Both the position numbers and the translations under genes were made by a program. Under the pieces are notes generated by a model. The model was not told the DNA's origin. It saw nothing but the letters and a program-made list of their open reading frames with translations, and did not search any database. Of a stretch of 64,000 nt of DNA, positions 26,554-35,278 are shown piece after piece. The stretch is from Sphingobacteriaceae bacterium (GTDB taxonomy: Bacteria > Bacteroidota > Bacteroidia > B-17B0 > Aurantibacillaceae), in assembly GCA_016715905.1 (NCBI GenBank), contig JADJXI010000004.1, forward strand, positions 496,001 through 560,000. The letters are read 5' to 3'. The number at the start of each line of letters is the position of its first letter. Within the stretch, counting starts at the first letter, position 1.

Positions 26554-26561
26554 TACTTTTG
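26554..26561 (+). promoter_or_regulatory. Candidate -7 box for the TPR lipoprotein
   Basis: TACTTTTG matches TAnnTTTG in full and lies 22 nt before the ATG. A TTTG sits 14 nt upstream, closer than the usual 17-23 nt, so only the -7 part is convincing. Confidence 0.4.
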
Positions 26562-26583
26562 CTCGAACATTTAAATTTATACG

Positions 26584-28323
26584 ATGAATTCAAAATTTTT
26601 ACGCACGATGAGTGCTGGTCTGTCGTTAGCTGTTATTTTAACAGGTTGTGACGGATTAGGTAAAATGCTCAAAAAACAAAAGGACATTAAGTACACTTTA
26701 ACGCCAAATCCGATTGAAATGCATGGAGATAGCATTCAGTTCAGCGTGAACGGAAAATTTAATCCTAAAATATTTGCTAAAAAAGTAACATTAACCTTAA
26801 CTCCGGTAGTAAAATATTCTGGTGGTGAAAAAGCACTTAAACCGGTTATATTAATTGGCGAAAAAGCAACAGGAACCGGTGGACAGAAAATTTCTTATTC
26901 TCAAGGTGGAACTTTTAGTTACACTTCTGAAAAATTTGGATATGAGTCTGGAATGCGTAATGCTATAGTTGAATTACGTGGCGAAGGACAAGTTAAAAAG
27001 AAGGTAAAACCTTTTGATCCTGTAAAAATGGCTGATGGAACCAACGTTACTCCGCTTTTAGTGCGTAATGATGAAAAAGGAATTATGGGTGCTGATGCTT
27101 TCCAAAAATCTTATCCGGTAAATCAAACTACTCATATTTATTATACCATAAATCAATCAAATGTTCGCCCTGCTGAATTAAAGTCTGAAGAAACTCAATC
27201 TTTCAGCAAGTTTGTAGCAGAGAATTTATCTTCTCCTTGGTATGAATTTAAAGGTATCTCAGTTTCTGCTTATGCCTCTCCTGATGGTGAAACTGATAAG
27301 AACGAAAACTTAGCAAAGGATCGTGCAAAATCAGGTTCTGTTGCTATCATGTCAGAATTCAAAAAAAATAAAGACAAAGCAGTAACTTTTGGTAAAACAG
27401 CTGAACAATATCAGGTGGGTACAACAAAAGAAGACTGGGAAGGATTTAAATCTTTAATGGAAGCTTCTACTATGGCTGATAAAGATTTGATTTTACGTGT
27501 TTTAACAATGTATACGGATGCAGATCAACGCAGAAAAGAAATTAAAAACTTATCTAAGACATATACAGAATTAGCCGACAAAGTTTTACCTAAATTACGT
27601 AGATCAGAAATCACGGTTAATGTGGATAAAAAATCACGTACTGATGAAATGATTTCTAAATTAATGACTTCTTATCCTGATAGTTTATCTGTAGAAGAGT
27701 TATTATACGGCGCTAATTTAACCAATGATGTAAACACAAAAGTTCAAGTTTATGAAGCAGCTGAAAAGAAGTACGGAACGGATTGGAGAACTTCAAATAA
27801 CTTGGGTGTAGCTTATTTAATGCAAAATAAGGTAAGTGATGCTGCTGCAGCTTTCAAGCGTGCAGAAGGTTTAGGAAATGTTCAACCTGCAGTTTACAAT
27901 AACTTAGGGATTGTTGAAGCAAAAAATGGAAACAGAGTGGCTGCAATGGACCTTTACAAACAAGCCGGTAGTGCAAAAGAAACTATGTATAATATGGGTA
28001 TCTTAAATGTACGTAACGGGCAATATAACGATGCTGTAAACAATTTCGGAGATTACAAAGGACATAATAAAGCTTTAGCTCAGATGTTATCAGGCAATGC
28101 CGGAACTGTTAAGGATATGATTGACTCAAGCGATGAAAAAGACATGGCTTATAGCTTCTATTTAAAGGCTGTTGCTAATGCTCGCTCAGGAAACAATAGC
28201 GATGCTATTACCAATTTAAAATCCGCAATTGAAAAAGATGCTAGTTTAAAAGCTTACGCAAAAGATGATGTGGAATTCATTAAAATGCGCGAAGATGCCG
28301 GATTCACTGGATTAACTAACTAA
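26584..28323 (+). CDS. Outer-membrane-type lipoprotein with OmpA-like segment and TPR repeats
   Basis: 579 residues. The signal peptide ends in LTGC (near residue 22). Residues about 30-190 are beta-rich. A segment SAYASPDGETDKNENLAKDRA near residues 228-248 resembles the OmpA-family S-x-x-S/G-x-D-x-x-G-x-x-x-N-x-x-L-x-x-x-R-A motif, though its surroundings do not form a standard OmpA domain. From about 390 onward, TPR-like helices appear (AEKKYGTDWRTSNNLGVAYL, VQPAVYNNLGIVEAKNGN). Abundant lipoproteins of this plan occur in Bacteroidota, but I know no established role. Monocistronic: promoter box upstream, strong terminator downstream. Confidence 0.82.
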   Translation: MNSKFLRTMSAGLSLAVILTGCDGLGKMLKKQKDIKYTLTPNPIEMHGDSIQFSVNGKFNPKIFAKKVTLTLTPVVKYSGGEKALKPVILIGEKATGTGGQKISYSQGGTFSYTSEKFGYESGMRNAIVELRGEGQVKKKVKPFDPVKMADGTNVTPLLVRNDEKGIMGADAFQKSYPVNQTTHIYYTINQSNVRPAELKSEETQSFSKFVAENLSSPWYEFKGISVSAYASPDGETDKNENLAKDRAKSGSVAIMSEFKKNKDKAVTFGKTAEQYQVGTTKEDWEGFKSLMEASTMADKDLILRVLTMYTDADQRRKEIKNLSKTYTELADKVLPKLRRSEITVNVDKKSRTDEMISKLMTSYPDSLSVEELLYGANLTNDVNTKVQVYEAAEKKYGTDWRTSNNLGVAYLMQNKVSDAAAAFKRAEGLGNVQPAVYNNLGIVEAKNGNRVAAMDLYKQAGSAKETMYNMGILNVRNGQYNDAVNNFGDYKGHNKALAQMLSGNAGTVKDMIDSSDEKDMAYSFYLKAVANARSGNNSDAITNLKSAIEKDASLKAYAKDDVEFIKMREDAGFTGLTN

Positions 28324-28348
28324 ACTTAATTAATTGATATAAAATTAA

Positions 28349-28374
28349 AGCCTCTTGCAAAAGAGGCTTTTTTT
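28349..28374 (+). terminator. Terminator of the TPR lipoprotein
   Basis: AGCCTCTT, 4-nt loop, AAGAGGCT, then seven T, 26 bp after the stop. Its T run touches the stop codon of the convergent 86-residue gene. Confidence 0.9.
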
Positions 28375-28633
28375 ATGGACTTACTCTGTTTAAATAATAC
28401 TTTAACAAAGAAAGTTGTTTACCGTATTCAACTTTAAATTCATTACTATTTAAATGAGCTTTACTTGTACCTGCAATGGCATTAATGCCTTTTAAAAAAT
28501 CCGTGTATAATTCTATTCCGAATTCTTTGATAAATAAGTCGGGATTGTCGTTTATAATGGACTGAATTCGTAATGCTGAACGGTGGCTTGCATCATCGCT
28601 CAAATCTTTCAACTCCTCAAATAATTTATTCAT
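28373..28633 (-). CDS. Hypothetical protein, 86 residues
   Basis: Short helical protein starting MNKLFEELKDLSDDASHRSA with many charged residues and no signal peptide. Its composition is like that of neighbours and it lies 14 bp after the large Ig-repeat gene on the same strand, so it is probably read from the same transcript. No family is recognised. Confidence 0.6.
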   Translation of the reverse strand: MNKLFEELKDLSDDASHRSALRIQSIINDNPDLFIKEFGIELYTDFLKGINAIAGTSKAHLNSNEFKVEYGKQLSLLKYYLNRVSP

Positions 28634-28647
28634 CTTAATCTATAACT

Positions 28648-30963
28648 TTACTTTTTAATGAATAATTTAAATTCTCTCATTATGCCATTTGATTCATTTA
28701 ATTTTAAAATGTAACATCCTTCTGCTAAATGATCGGCCTGAATTTCGTGTAGGTGATCAATAAGTTTTTGACTAAGCACACATTTTCCGTTCAAATCATA
28801 TAGTTTTAGTTCCTGAGATGATGAACTCTTAGACATAAGCGTAAAAACACCATTGTTTGGGTTAGGATAAATAGTTGTTTGATTAGCTTGATAAATTAAT
28901 TGGCTTATTTGATTACAAACAGCAACTACCATTTGTAAACTATATGAACTTGTACATCCAATAGAATTCGTTCCGGCAATGGTATATGAAGTTCCTAAAG
29001 TTGGGGTATCAATAACAATTGTTGAGTTAGAACCGGTGCTCCAGGTATAGGTATCAGCTCCGGATACGGTTAATGTAACAGTTTCGCCTAAACAAACGAT
29101 AGCAGGATAAGAAACATTTAAAGTAGGGCTCCCTAAAACCGAAATTGCAATTTGATTTTGAGTAGCACAATTATTTACTGTATTTGTACCAATTACAGTA
29201 TAAGTAGTATTGTTAATTGCTGTAACAATTATTGTTTGTGTTACTTGATTAGTGCTCCAAGAATATGAATCTGCTCCATTTGCAAATAGGGTAATTGAAT
29301 TTCCGGCACAAGCTGTATTTGTATTTGAAAAAACACTAATTGTTGGACTAGCACTTACATTTATATTTACAGAATTAGAACCCGGACAGCCTGAAATACT
29401 TTCTCCATATACACTATAAGAAATAGCTGCAGTGGGCGAAATAACAATAAAGCTAAGTGTACTCCCTGTGCTCCAAGTATAATTATTGGCACCGGTAGCA
29501 GATAATGTGGCTGATTTACCGGAACAAACATTAGTAGAACCATTTATTGAAATAATGGGATTCAGATTCACGGTTACATTAATGGTTTTTGTATCTGAAC
29601 ATGAATTACTAAATGTGCCTATTACCGTGTACACGGTTGTCACGCTTGGGCTAATACTTATTGATTCAGAATTGGCCCCTGTGTTCCATGAATACGAAGG
29701 TGCGCCGGTTGCTGTTAATGTGGTTGACTCACCCTCACACAAAATACTATTACCATTAATCTGAACAGTAGGAGAGTCTAAGGCATTGATTGAAAAAGTG
29801 GCTTTGGCATGACATCCAACTGAATTACTTCCAATAACAGAATATGTACTTGAAACAGTAGGCGAAACTGTTATACTGAAGTTATTTGATCCTGTACTCC
29901 AAGAATAAGTTGAAACGCCGGATGCACTTAAAGTTTTAGTTGACCCTATACAAACATTGCTACTTCCTGAAATTGCAATACTTGGTGCTGAAACCGGAAT
30001 TACAGGAATACTAATGGTGAATACTGAAATACACGAATTGCCAGAGTTACCATTCACTGTATAAATCACTGTAGATATCGGATTAACAACAATACTATTT
30101 GAGTTACTTCCGGTATTCCAGGTATAACTCGAGGCGCCATAGGCAGTAATTTGAACTTCCTGTCCTATACACACGGGTGCTGTATGTTCAGCCCATAATC
30201 CGGCTCGATATCCTACCCACTTATTTCCATCATAAATAAAATACAAACCATTAGCGTAAGCCAAACCAAATCCCGAAGGAGCCCCTGCAGTCAGTGGAAA
30301 TTGAATAGTTGAAACATAAGCGCCGGTATTATAATTTATGGTATAAGCTCTTCTATTTGTATAATCATAAATTGCATATTCCATACCTGCATTGCCGGTA
30401 AAAAACCCATAAGAAGAGATATTACCAATTCCGCCGGGTAAGCCAATGATTGGTACTGTTGAAACCAACAAACCACTGCTTCTGCTATATTTTAAAATTG
30501 AAAATGCTGAATAATAAATCACTTGATCATTTATTGCATCGTATTGTCCGCCACTTTGTGGATTAGGTTGATTGTTGCTTAAAATAATATTGCTTCCATT
30601 ACCTGCATATCCTGTTATCGGATCAATATTAATTGTAAAAATGCCAGCTGAATTAAAACAATTTCCTTCTATACTGGAATTATTACTATTCCACCATAAA
30701 CCTCTCCAATCTTGATTGCCCATCCCCACAGCAATGGTGTTTCCTCCGGTGGAAGAATAGGTAGCAATTGGATTAGAACCAAATCCGCCGGAATTCCAAT
30801 AGTAAACATTTTTCAAAGGATTATATGTTACCATCATATGAGCTCCAATTGGACCAACAGCGCCCGGATTTAACGTCAACATCCCCACGGCGGTGCAAGT
30901 TTGCGCACGACTATGAAAGCTGAATAAAATGAAGGCAATAAAAAAAATAAAAATTCTGCTCAT
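28648..30963 (-). CDS. Secreted Ig-repeat protein with T9SS type A sorting domain
   Basis: 771 residues. Signal peptide residues 1-20 (ending SRA-QTCTAV). Residues about 20-260 form a beta-rich unit with many Tyr and Gly residues, perhaps a propeller (it repeats N-x-x-x-Y-T-type strands). Then six tandem modules of roughly 70 residues, each with C-x-G near the start, S-Y-x-W-S/N-T-G-S/A in the middle and Y-x-V-x-G-x-x-x-x-x-C at the end. The C-terminus has YPNPNNGVFTLMSK, LYDLNGKCVL and LAEGCYILKL, a type A sorting domain. An exported surface or matrix protein is implied. Ligand unknown. Confidence 0.87.
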   Translation of the reverse strand: MSRIFIFFIAFILFSFHSRAQTCTAVGMLTLNPGAVGPIGAHMMVTYNPLKNVYYWNSGGFGSNPIATYSSTGGNTIAVGMGNQDWRGLWWNSNNSSIEGNCFNSAGIFTINIDPITGYAGNGSNIILSNNQPNPQSGGQYDAINDQVIYYSAFSILKYSRSSGLLVSTVPIIGLPGGIGNISSYGFFTGNAGMEYAIYDYTNRRAYTINYNTGAYVSTIQFPLTAGAPSGFGLAYANGLYFIYDGNKWVGYRAGLWAEHTAPVCIGQEVQITAYGASSYTWNTGSNSNSIVVNPISTVIYTVNGNSGNSCISVFTISIPVIPVSAPSIAISGSSNVCIGSTKTLSASGVSTYSWSTGSNNFSITVSPTVSSTYSVIGSNSVGCHAKATFSINALDSPTVQINGNSILCEGESTTLTATGAPSYSWNTGANSESISISPSVTTVYTVIGTFSNSCSDTKTINVTVNLNPIISINGSTNVCSGKSATLSATGANNYTWSTGSTLSFIVISPTAAISYSVYGESISGCPGSNSVNINVSASPTISVFSNTNTACAGNSITLFANGADSYSWSTNQVTQTIIVTAINNTTYTVIGTNTVNNCATQNQIAISVLGSPTLNVSYPAIVCLGETVTLTVSGADTYTWSTGSNSTIVIDTPTLGTSYTIAGTNSIGCTSSYSLQMVVAVCNQISQLIYQANQTTIYPNPNNGVFTLMSKSSSSQELKLYDLNGKCVLSQKLIDHLHEIQADHLAEGCYILKLNESNGIMREFKLFIKK

Positions 30964-30964
30964 T

Positions 30965-31001
30965 CGTAATGTGTAGTATAAATTTATAAAATAACATTAC
31001 G
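30965..31001. repeat. 8-bp inverted repeat next to the Ig-repeat gene start
   Basis: CGTAATGT at 965-972 and ACATTACG at 994-31001 form a perfect 8-bp inverted repeat with a 21-nt spacer, starting 2 nt upstream of the gene (start at 30963). It could be a transcription-factor site or a 5' untranslated hairpin that shields the start codon. Confidence 0.4.
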
Positions 31002-31078
31002 AAAACAAATCACTTCTTGTTAAGATTAAAGTGATGTTGATAAGTACCTGTAAATAAGATTAATTGAAGCGATAAGCA

Positions 31079-31726
31079 CTATTTTTTAGCATCTGCTAAA
31101 AACTGAGCCAATCCCGAATCTGTTAATGGATGTTTTAAAAGTGCGGTAATTGCACTAAGCGGACATGTAGCCACATCGGCACCTATTTTAGCGCATTCAA
31201 TAATATGCATAGGATGTCTAACACTTGCTGCAAGAATTTGTGTTTCGTATCCAAAGTTATCATAAATCAAACGTATATCTTCAATTAGGGCTAATCCATC
31301 TGTGCTCACGTCATCCAATCGTCCAATAAAAGGTGAAACATAGGTTGCGCCTGCTTTGGCAGCTAATAAAGCTTGTCCAGCACTAAAAACTAAAGTACAA
31401 TTGGTTTTAATTCCTTTCGATGTAAAATATTTAATAGCTTTAATTCCATCTTTTATCATAGGTACTTTAACTACAATCTGATCATGAAGTTTGGCTAAGG
31501 CTTCTCCCTCTTTAATAATTCCCTCGTAATCAGTTGCAATTACTTCTGCACTTACATCACCAGTCACAATTTTACATATATCTACATAATGTTTAATAAT
31601 ATTATCTTGGCCTTTAATTCCTTCTTTCGCCATTAAACTTGGATTAGTAGTTACTCCATCTAAAACTCCGAGGTCTTGCGCCTCTTTAATTTGTGCTAAG
31701 TTTGCTGTATCAATAAAAAATTTCAT
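31079..31726 (-). CDS. fsa: Fructose-6-phosphate aldolase / transaldolase-like protein
   Basis: 215 residues. MKFFIDTANLAQIKEAQDLG, then DGVTTNPSLMAKEG, the Schiff-base lysine in VKVPMIKDGIKAIK and the ATYVSPFIGRLDD segment are all typical of the small transaldolase/FSA (TalC, MipB) family. It performs aldol transfer or cleavage between sugar phosphates in the pentose phosphate route; the split between FSA and transaldolase is not visible from sequence alone. Monocistronic, with a terminator 260 bp away serving another gene. Confidence 0.9.
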   Translation of the reverse strand: MKFFIDTANLAQIKEAQDLGVLDGVTTNPSLMAKEGIKGQDNIIKHYVDICKIVTGDVSAEVIATDYEGIIKEGEALAKLHDQIVVKVPMIKDGIKAIKYFTSKGIKTNCTLVFSAGQALLAAKAGATYVSPFIGRLDDVSTDGLALIEDIRLIYDNFGYETQILAASVRHPMHIIECAKIGADVATCPLSAITALLKHPLTDSGLAQFLADAKK

Positions 31727-31788
31727 AATCTATTTTTGAAAGGATGAAGATAAGAAAGAGATTTACTTTTAGTAAAAAAAGGTATTAA

Positions 31789-31819
31789 CAAAAAAAGCGT
31801 TTCTATTAAGAAACGCTTT
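31789..31819 (-). terminator. Terminator of the 31840-32391 lipoprotein
   Basis: Minus strand AGCGTTTCT, 4-nt loop, AGAAACGCT, then six T. The stem reaches 11 bp if flanking A-T pairs are counted. It lies 20 bp after the lipoprotein stop. Confidence 0.88.
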
Positions 31820-31839
31820 AAAAATTATTGAATGTGATA

Positions 31840-32391
31840 TTAATTACAACCTAAGATACCGGCAACGGTAACACTAGGGAATTTAAAATTGCTTTGCTCA
31901 CATCGAACTGAACCGATAATGGATGCACTTACGGTAGTACCGGTATTGGTTACCTGTAATGAACCTGAACGTCCATACCACATGATATTTTCAGGCTGTC
32001 CAGGAGCGTTTAAAACAGTAAACACACAACTTTGAGCTCCAACATTTGAAGCAACTAAATAAGTATTAGTTCCTATTGAAGGTGGGAATGCAAAAGTTAC
32101 CGTTACTTCAGTTGAACCATTATTGGCTTTTAAATACAAACTGCTGGTAGTAATACAACTTGGATTTGACCATCCTGCTCCCCCAGCATAAAATGATGAA
32201 TTCTCTGTAGGAATTGGATTAAAAGTAGTCGTACCCGTGGTAGTTACATTATTCGGATCAGGATTTCCTCCGGTTCCAGTATCAGCTTTATATTCTGGTT
32301 TTATTGCTTCATCTTTTTTCTTTTTACAAGCATAAGTGAATAATAATGTTAAAGCCAATAAGCTGCTTAGTATAAAAATTCCTTTTTTCAT
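31840..32391 (-). CDS. Lipoprotein of unknown function
   Basis: 183 residues from ATG 32391 (MKKGIFILSS); an upstream ATG at 32409 adds six residues. Signal peptide ends in TYAC, followed by KKKKDEAIKPEYK. A Thr/Asn/Pro-rich linker (GTGGNPDPNNVTTTGTTTF) leads to a beta-rich domain with several cysteines (CITTSS, QSCVFT, RCEQSN, GCN). No family is recognised. Probably a surface lipoprotein with disulfides. Confidence 0.75.
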   Translation of the reverse strand: MKKGIFILSSLLALTLLFTYACKKKKDEAIKPEYKADTGTGGNPDPNNVTTTGTTTFNPIPTENSSFYAGGAGWSNPSCITTSSLYLKANNGSTEVTVTFAFPPSIGTNTYLVASNVGAQSCVFTVLNAPGQPENIMWYGRSGSLQVTNTGTTVSASIIGSVRCEQSNFKFPSVTVAGILGCN

Positions 32392-32502
32392 GAGATTTAA
32401 TATATTCAAAGATACATTTAAATTAACTGTCTACAAAAAAATAAGCTCATTATTGAGTGAAAATAGGTCTAGATTTAGGGGATATATATGAACAGGCAAT
32501 GG

Positions 32503-33144
32503 TTAGTTACTGAGTATAGCCTTTATTTTCTCACTTGACTCACCACCCACGTTCACCTTGTTTCTTTTAAGCCATTCATCCATACTCTTTAAAAACAAGT
32601 CCTTATTCGTAATATGCTCCAGTTTAATCACGCTGGTTTTTCTATTCTTCTTAACAAAATAAAAAATATTATGACGAAACTCCACTAACAAAATTTCGTT
32701 TGCGAAAATTTTAGATAATTTTTCTTGAGAAAAAAGCAAATAATTGGCATAAATACTCACAAAGCAAATTTGTTTTTTGTATTTTAAAAATAGAACGGCT
32801 GCCTCTGTTAAACCCACCATTAAACATATTGGATAAAAATATTTAACCCGCGAACCTGTTAAATATAATGCTATACCAAAACCAATGTAAATGGTGATTT
32901 TTAAAATTTTAAACGTTATAAATCTATTTGTTAGGTATGAATAGCGTTGAACCGGCAAATTAGATTTGTACTGTGCATTTAAAAACTCATAGCAACTTAA
33001 AAATATATAGGCCAAACCGGATAAAGCCTGAATAGATAAGAGCTCTTTCCATCCAAATATCCCATAAAAATAATTTACTACCGAAAGAGATAATATTCCC
33101 AATAAAATAAAATTTTTACCTAATGAACTTAATACAGTATACAT
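32503..33144 (-). CDS. Membrane protein of unknown function
   Basis: 213 residues from ATG 33144 (MYTVLSSLGK); an upstream ATG at 33171 adds nine. About four membrane segments: near NFILLGILSLSVVNYFYGIF, LLSIQALSGLAYIFLS, ILKITIYIGFGIALYL and FYPICLMVGLTEAAVLF. A cytosolic C-terminal domain of about 90 charged residues follows (KKNRKTSVIKLEHITNKDL). The pattern recalls small PH-like or YcxB-type membrane proteins, but I cannot name it. Divergent from the vWA gene. Confidence 0.6.
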   Translation of the reverse strand: MYTVLSSLGKNFILLGILSLSVVNYFYGIFGWKELLSIQALSGLAYIFLSCYEFLNAQYKSNLPVQRYSYLTNRFITFKILKITIYIGFGIALYLTGSRVKYFYPICLMVGLTEAAVLFLKYKKQICFVSIYANYLLFSQEKLSKIFANEILLVEFRHNIFYFVKKNRKTSVIKLEHITNKDLFLKSMDEWLKRNKVNVGGESSEKIKAILSN

Positions 33145-33190
33145 AATTTGCGATTGTAGGTAAAAATACAAAAATTTTTAATTAATCCTA

Positions 33191-33220
33191 TTGTTTTAAC
33201 ACATACTATACTTAATTTTA
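33191..33220 (+). promoter_or_regulatory. TTG-N19-TAATTTTA promoter-like pair
   Basis: TTG at 191-193, 19 nt, then TAATTTTA (7 of 8 of TAnnTTTG). It ends 5 nt before the ATG at 33226, so initiation would be near the start codon (leaderless). Confidence 0.35.
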
Positions 33221-33225
33221 GAACC

Positions 33226-35274
33226 ATGGTTTTTCTATATCCCACTTTTTTGTGGGCTTTACTTGCAATAAGCATCCCCATTCTTATCCACCTTTTCAAT
33301 TTCAGGAGATATACCAAAATCTATTTCACAAATGTGAAATTTTTAAAAGAACTTCAGCAGGAAAGTAAGTCTAAATCTCGCCTAAAAGAAGTATTGATTT
33401 TAATTACTCGTTGCTTAGCCCTTCTTTTTCTGGTGTTGGCCTTTTCTCAACCTATTTTAGTCGAAAATGATACCGCCCCCCTTAATTCCATGAATAAGCT
33501 GGTTAGTATTTATATTGACAATTCCTTCAGCATGGATAATGTAGGAAAACAAGGTCCATTATTAGAATTGGCCAAAAATCAAGCTCAACAAATTGTCGGA
33601 AATTTAAGCGGTACTGATAAAATTCAAATCATTACCAATGATTTTGAAGGAAAACATCAAAGATTTTATTCCAATGAAGAAGTAAAAGAACTGATTGAGG
33701 ATATAAAGAGCTCTTCTTCCGTCCGAAATATAAGTGATGTCATCAAAAGGCAAAATGAATTTCTTAATTCTTCTAAAGGAAACAAATTTATTTTTATAAT
33801 CAGTGACGGGCAGCAAACTACTTTTAATTTAAATAATTTGAGTGTTGATTCAACTACTCAATACTATTTGCTGAAACTTGATCCTAATAAAGTGAATAAT
33901 GTCTTTATTGATACGTGTTATTTTAATTCGCCACTTCAACAAAAAGGATTTATTCAAACTTTAAACGTGAAAATAGTTAATGATGGCAACGAACCTGTTA
34001 ATGCGGCTTCAGCTAAACTAATTGTGAATAATACGCAATTGGGAATTTCAGCATTTTCCATTCAACCGAATAGCAATAAAGAAATAAATTTCAATTTTGA
34101 ATGTAAAGAAAGTGGATTTAATTATGGTTCTGTCCTGATTGAAGATTATCCCGTGACCTTTGATGATGAATTATTTTTTGCATTCAATTCCTTATTAAAT
34201 ATTAATGTTTGTGTAATTAATGGCAAAAATTCGAGTCGTGAAACCGGATTTGAATCTATTTTTAAATCAGATAGTTTATTTGATCTAAAGATTTTTAAAG
34301 AAGAAGCAATAGATTATTCAGCTTTCAATAATTCAAACGTAATCATACTTCGAAATCTGCATTCTATCTCTTCCGGTTTATTGGTTGAATTAAAAAAATT
34401 TGTGGAAAATGAAGGTTGCCTCTTCATTCTTCCGGAAGAGAACGCTGATGTTGAATCCTATAAAAATTTGTTAGCCGGTTTTGATTTACCATATTCCCTT
34501 CAATTCGATACGAATCGGATAAACTTGTCGAAAATTGAACTCGAAAACAAATTCTTTGCCGGCGTTTTTGAAAAAATGGATGATCGGGTGAATTTACCAA
34601 TCATCTATAATCATTTTAATATCAATTCCCCACAAAACAAAGTTTATGAAACTATTTTAAAACTTCAAAATGATAATCCTGTATTAATACGAAATTCAAA
34701 TTATGGTGGTAATGTGTACTTAAGTCTTGATCCTATGACCGAAAAGAGTAGTAATTTCAGTAAACACGCCCTTTTTGTTCCAACCATTTACCGTATTTGT
34801 TTCAGTAGTTTAAAAAATGAATCTATTTATTACCGAATTGACAATAACAATGTACTGCGTATAAAAAATGAAATGAAAAATAATTCAGAGCCTGCACATA
34901 TCCGTGGCTTAACCGGTAGTTTAGATATTATTCCTTCCTTCAAAACTTTAGGTCAAAGTTTGTTATTGTATACGCAATTTCAAATCCATCAACCCGGATT
35001 TTATACAATTGAACAAAATAAATTACCCGTTTTTCCTATCGCTTTTAATTATTCGCGAATTGAATCACATTTAAAATGTTATACAGCCGAAGAAATAAAC
35101 GATCAAATTGCCCAAAATGGAAATAAGAATATGTTTTTGTTGAAAGTGGATGAAAAAAACAGCATTTCACAATTAAATTCCGGAATTAATGGCACGCCAT
35201 TGTGGAAATTGTTTGTAATTTTAGCTTTGACCTTTTTATTAATTGAAATACTTTTATTGCGCTTTATAAAGTAA
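33226..35274 (+). CDS. BatA/vWA-domain membrane protein
   Basis: 682 residues. The N-terminal BatA-type segment FLYPTFLWALLAISIPILIHL with FNFRRY and a second membrane helix (RCLALLFLVLAFSQPI) is diagnostic of the TIGR02226 family. A von Willebrand A region follows with a metal-site-like DNSFSM (D-x-S-x-S) and ISDGQQTT. A large periplasmic middle and a C-terminal helix (LFVILALTFLLIEILLL) close it. It probably acts in envelope assembly or complex building, as proposed for the Bat family, but without a nearby MoxR ATPase the role is uncertain. It lies 4 bp before the dihydroorotase gene, a Bacteroidota gene order. Confidence 0.85.
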   Translation: MVFLYPTFLWALLAISIPILIHLFNFRRYTKIYFTNVKFLKELQQESKSKSRLKEVLILITRCLALLFLVLAFSQPILVENDTAPLNSMNKLVSIYIDNSFSMDNVGKQGPLLELAKNQAQQIVGNLSGTDKIQIITNDFEGKHQRFYSNEEVKELIEDIKSSSSVRNISDVIKRQNEFLNSSKGNKFIFIISDGQQTTFNLNNLSVDSTTQYYLLKLDPNKVNNVFIDTCYFNSPLQQKGFIQTLNVKIVNDGNEPVNAASAKLIVNNTQLGISAFSIQPNSNKEINFNFECKESGFNYGSVLIEDYPVTFDDELFFAFNSLLNINVCVINGKNSSRETGFESIFKSDSLFDLKIFKEEAIDYSAFNNSNVIILRNLHSISSGLLVELKKFVENEGCLFILPEENADVESYKNLLAGFDLPYSLQFDTNRINLSKIELENKFFAGVFEKMDDRVNLPIIYNHFNINSPQNKVYETILKLQNDNPVLIRNSNYGGNVYLSLDPMTEKSSNFSKHALFVPTIYRICFSSLKNESIYYRIDNNNVLRIKNEMKNNSEPAHIRGLTGSLDIIPSFKTLGQSLLLYTQFQIHQPGFYTIEQNKLPVFPIAFNYSRIESHLKCYTAEEINDQIAQNGNKNMFLLKVDEKNSISQLNSGINGTPLWKLFVILALTFLLIEILLLRFIK

Positions 35275-35278
35275 AAAA

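Noticed and set aside
28900..30200. Repeated DNA that might be a CRISPR or satellite array
   Set aside because: The periodicity is coding: about 210 bp per protein module, divergent in DNA, no constant repeat or spacer.
32440..32458. Possible terminator (CTCA/TGAG) after the 32503-33144 gene
   Set aside because: Stem of 4-5 bp is too weak, though A's on the plus strand give a T run on the minus strand.
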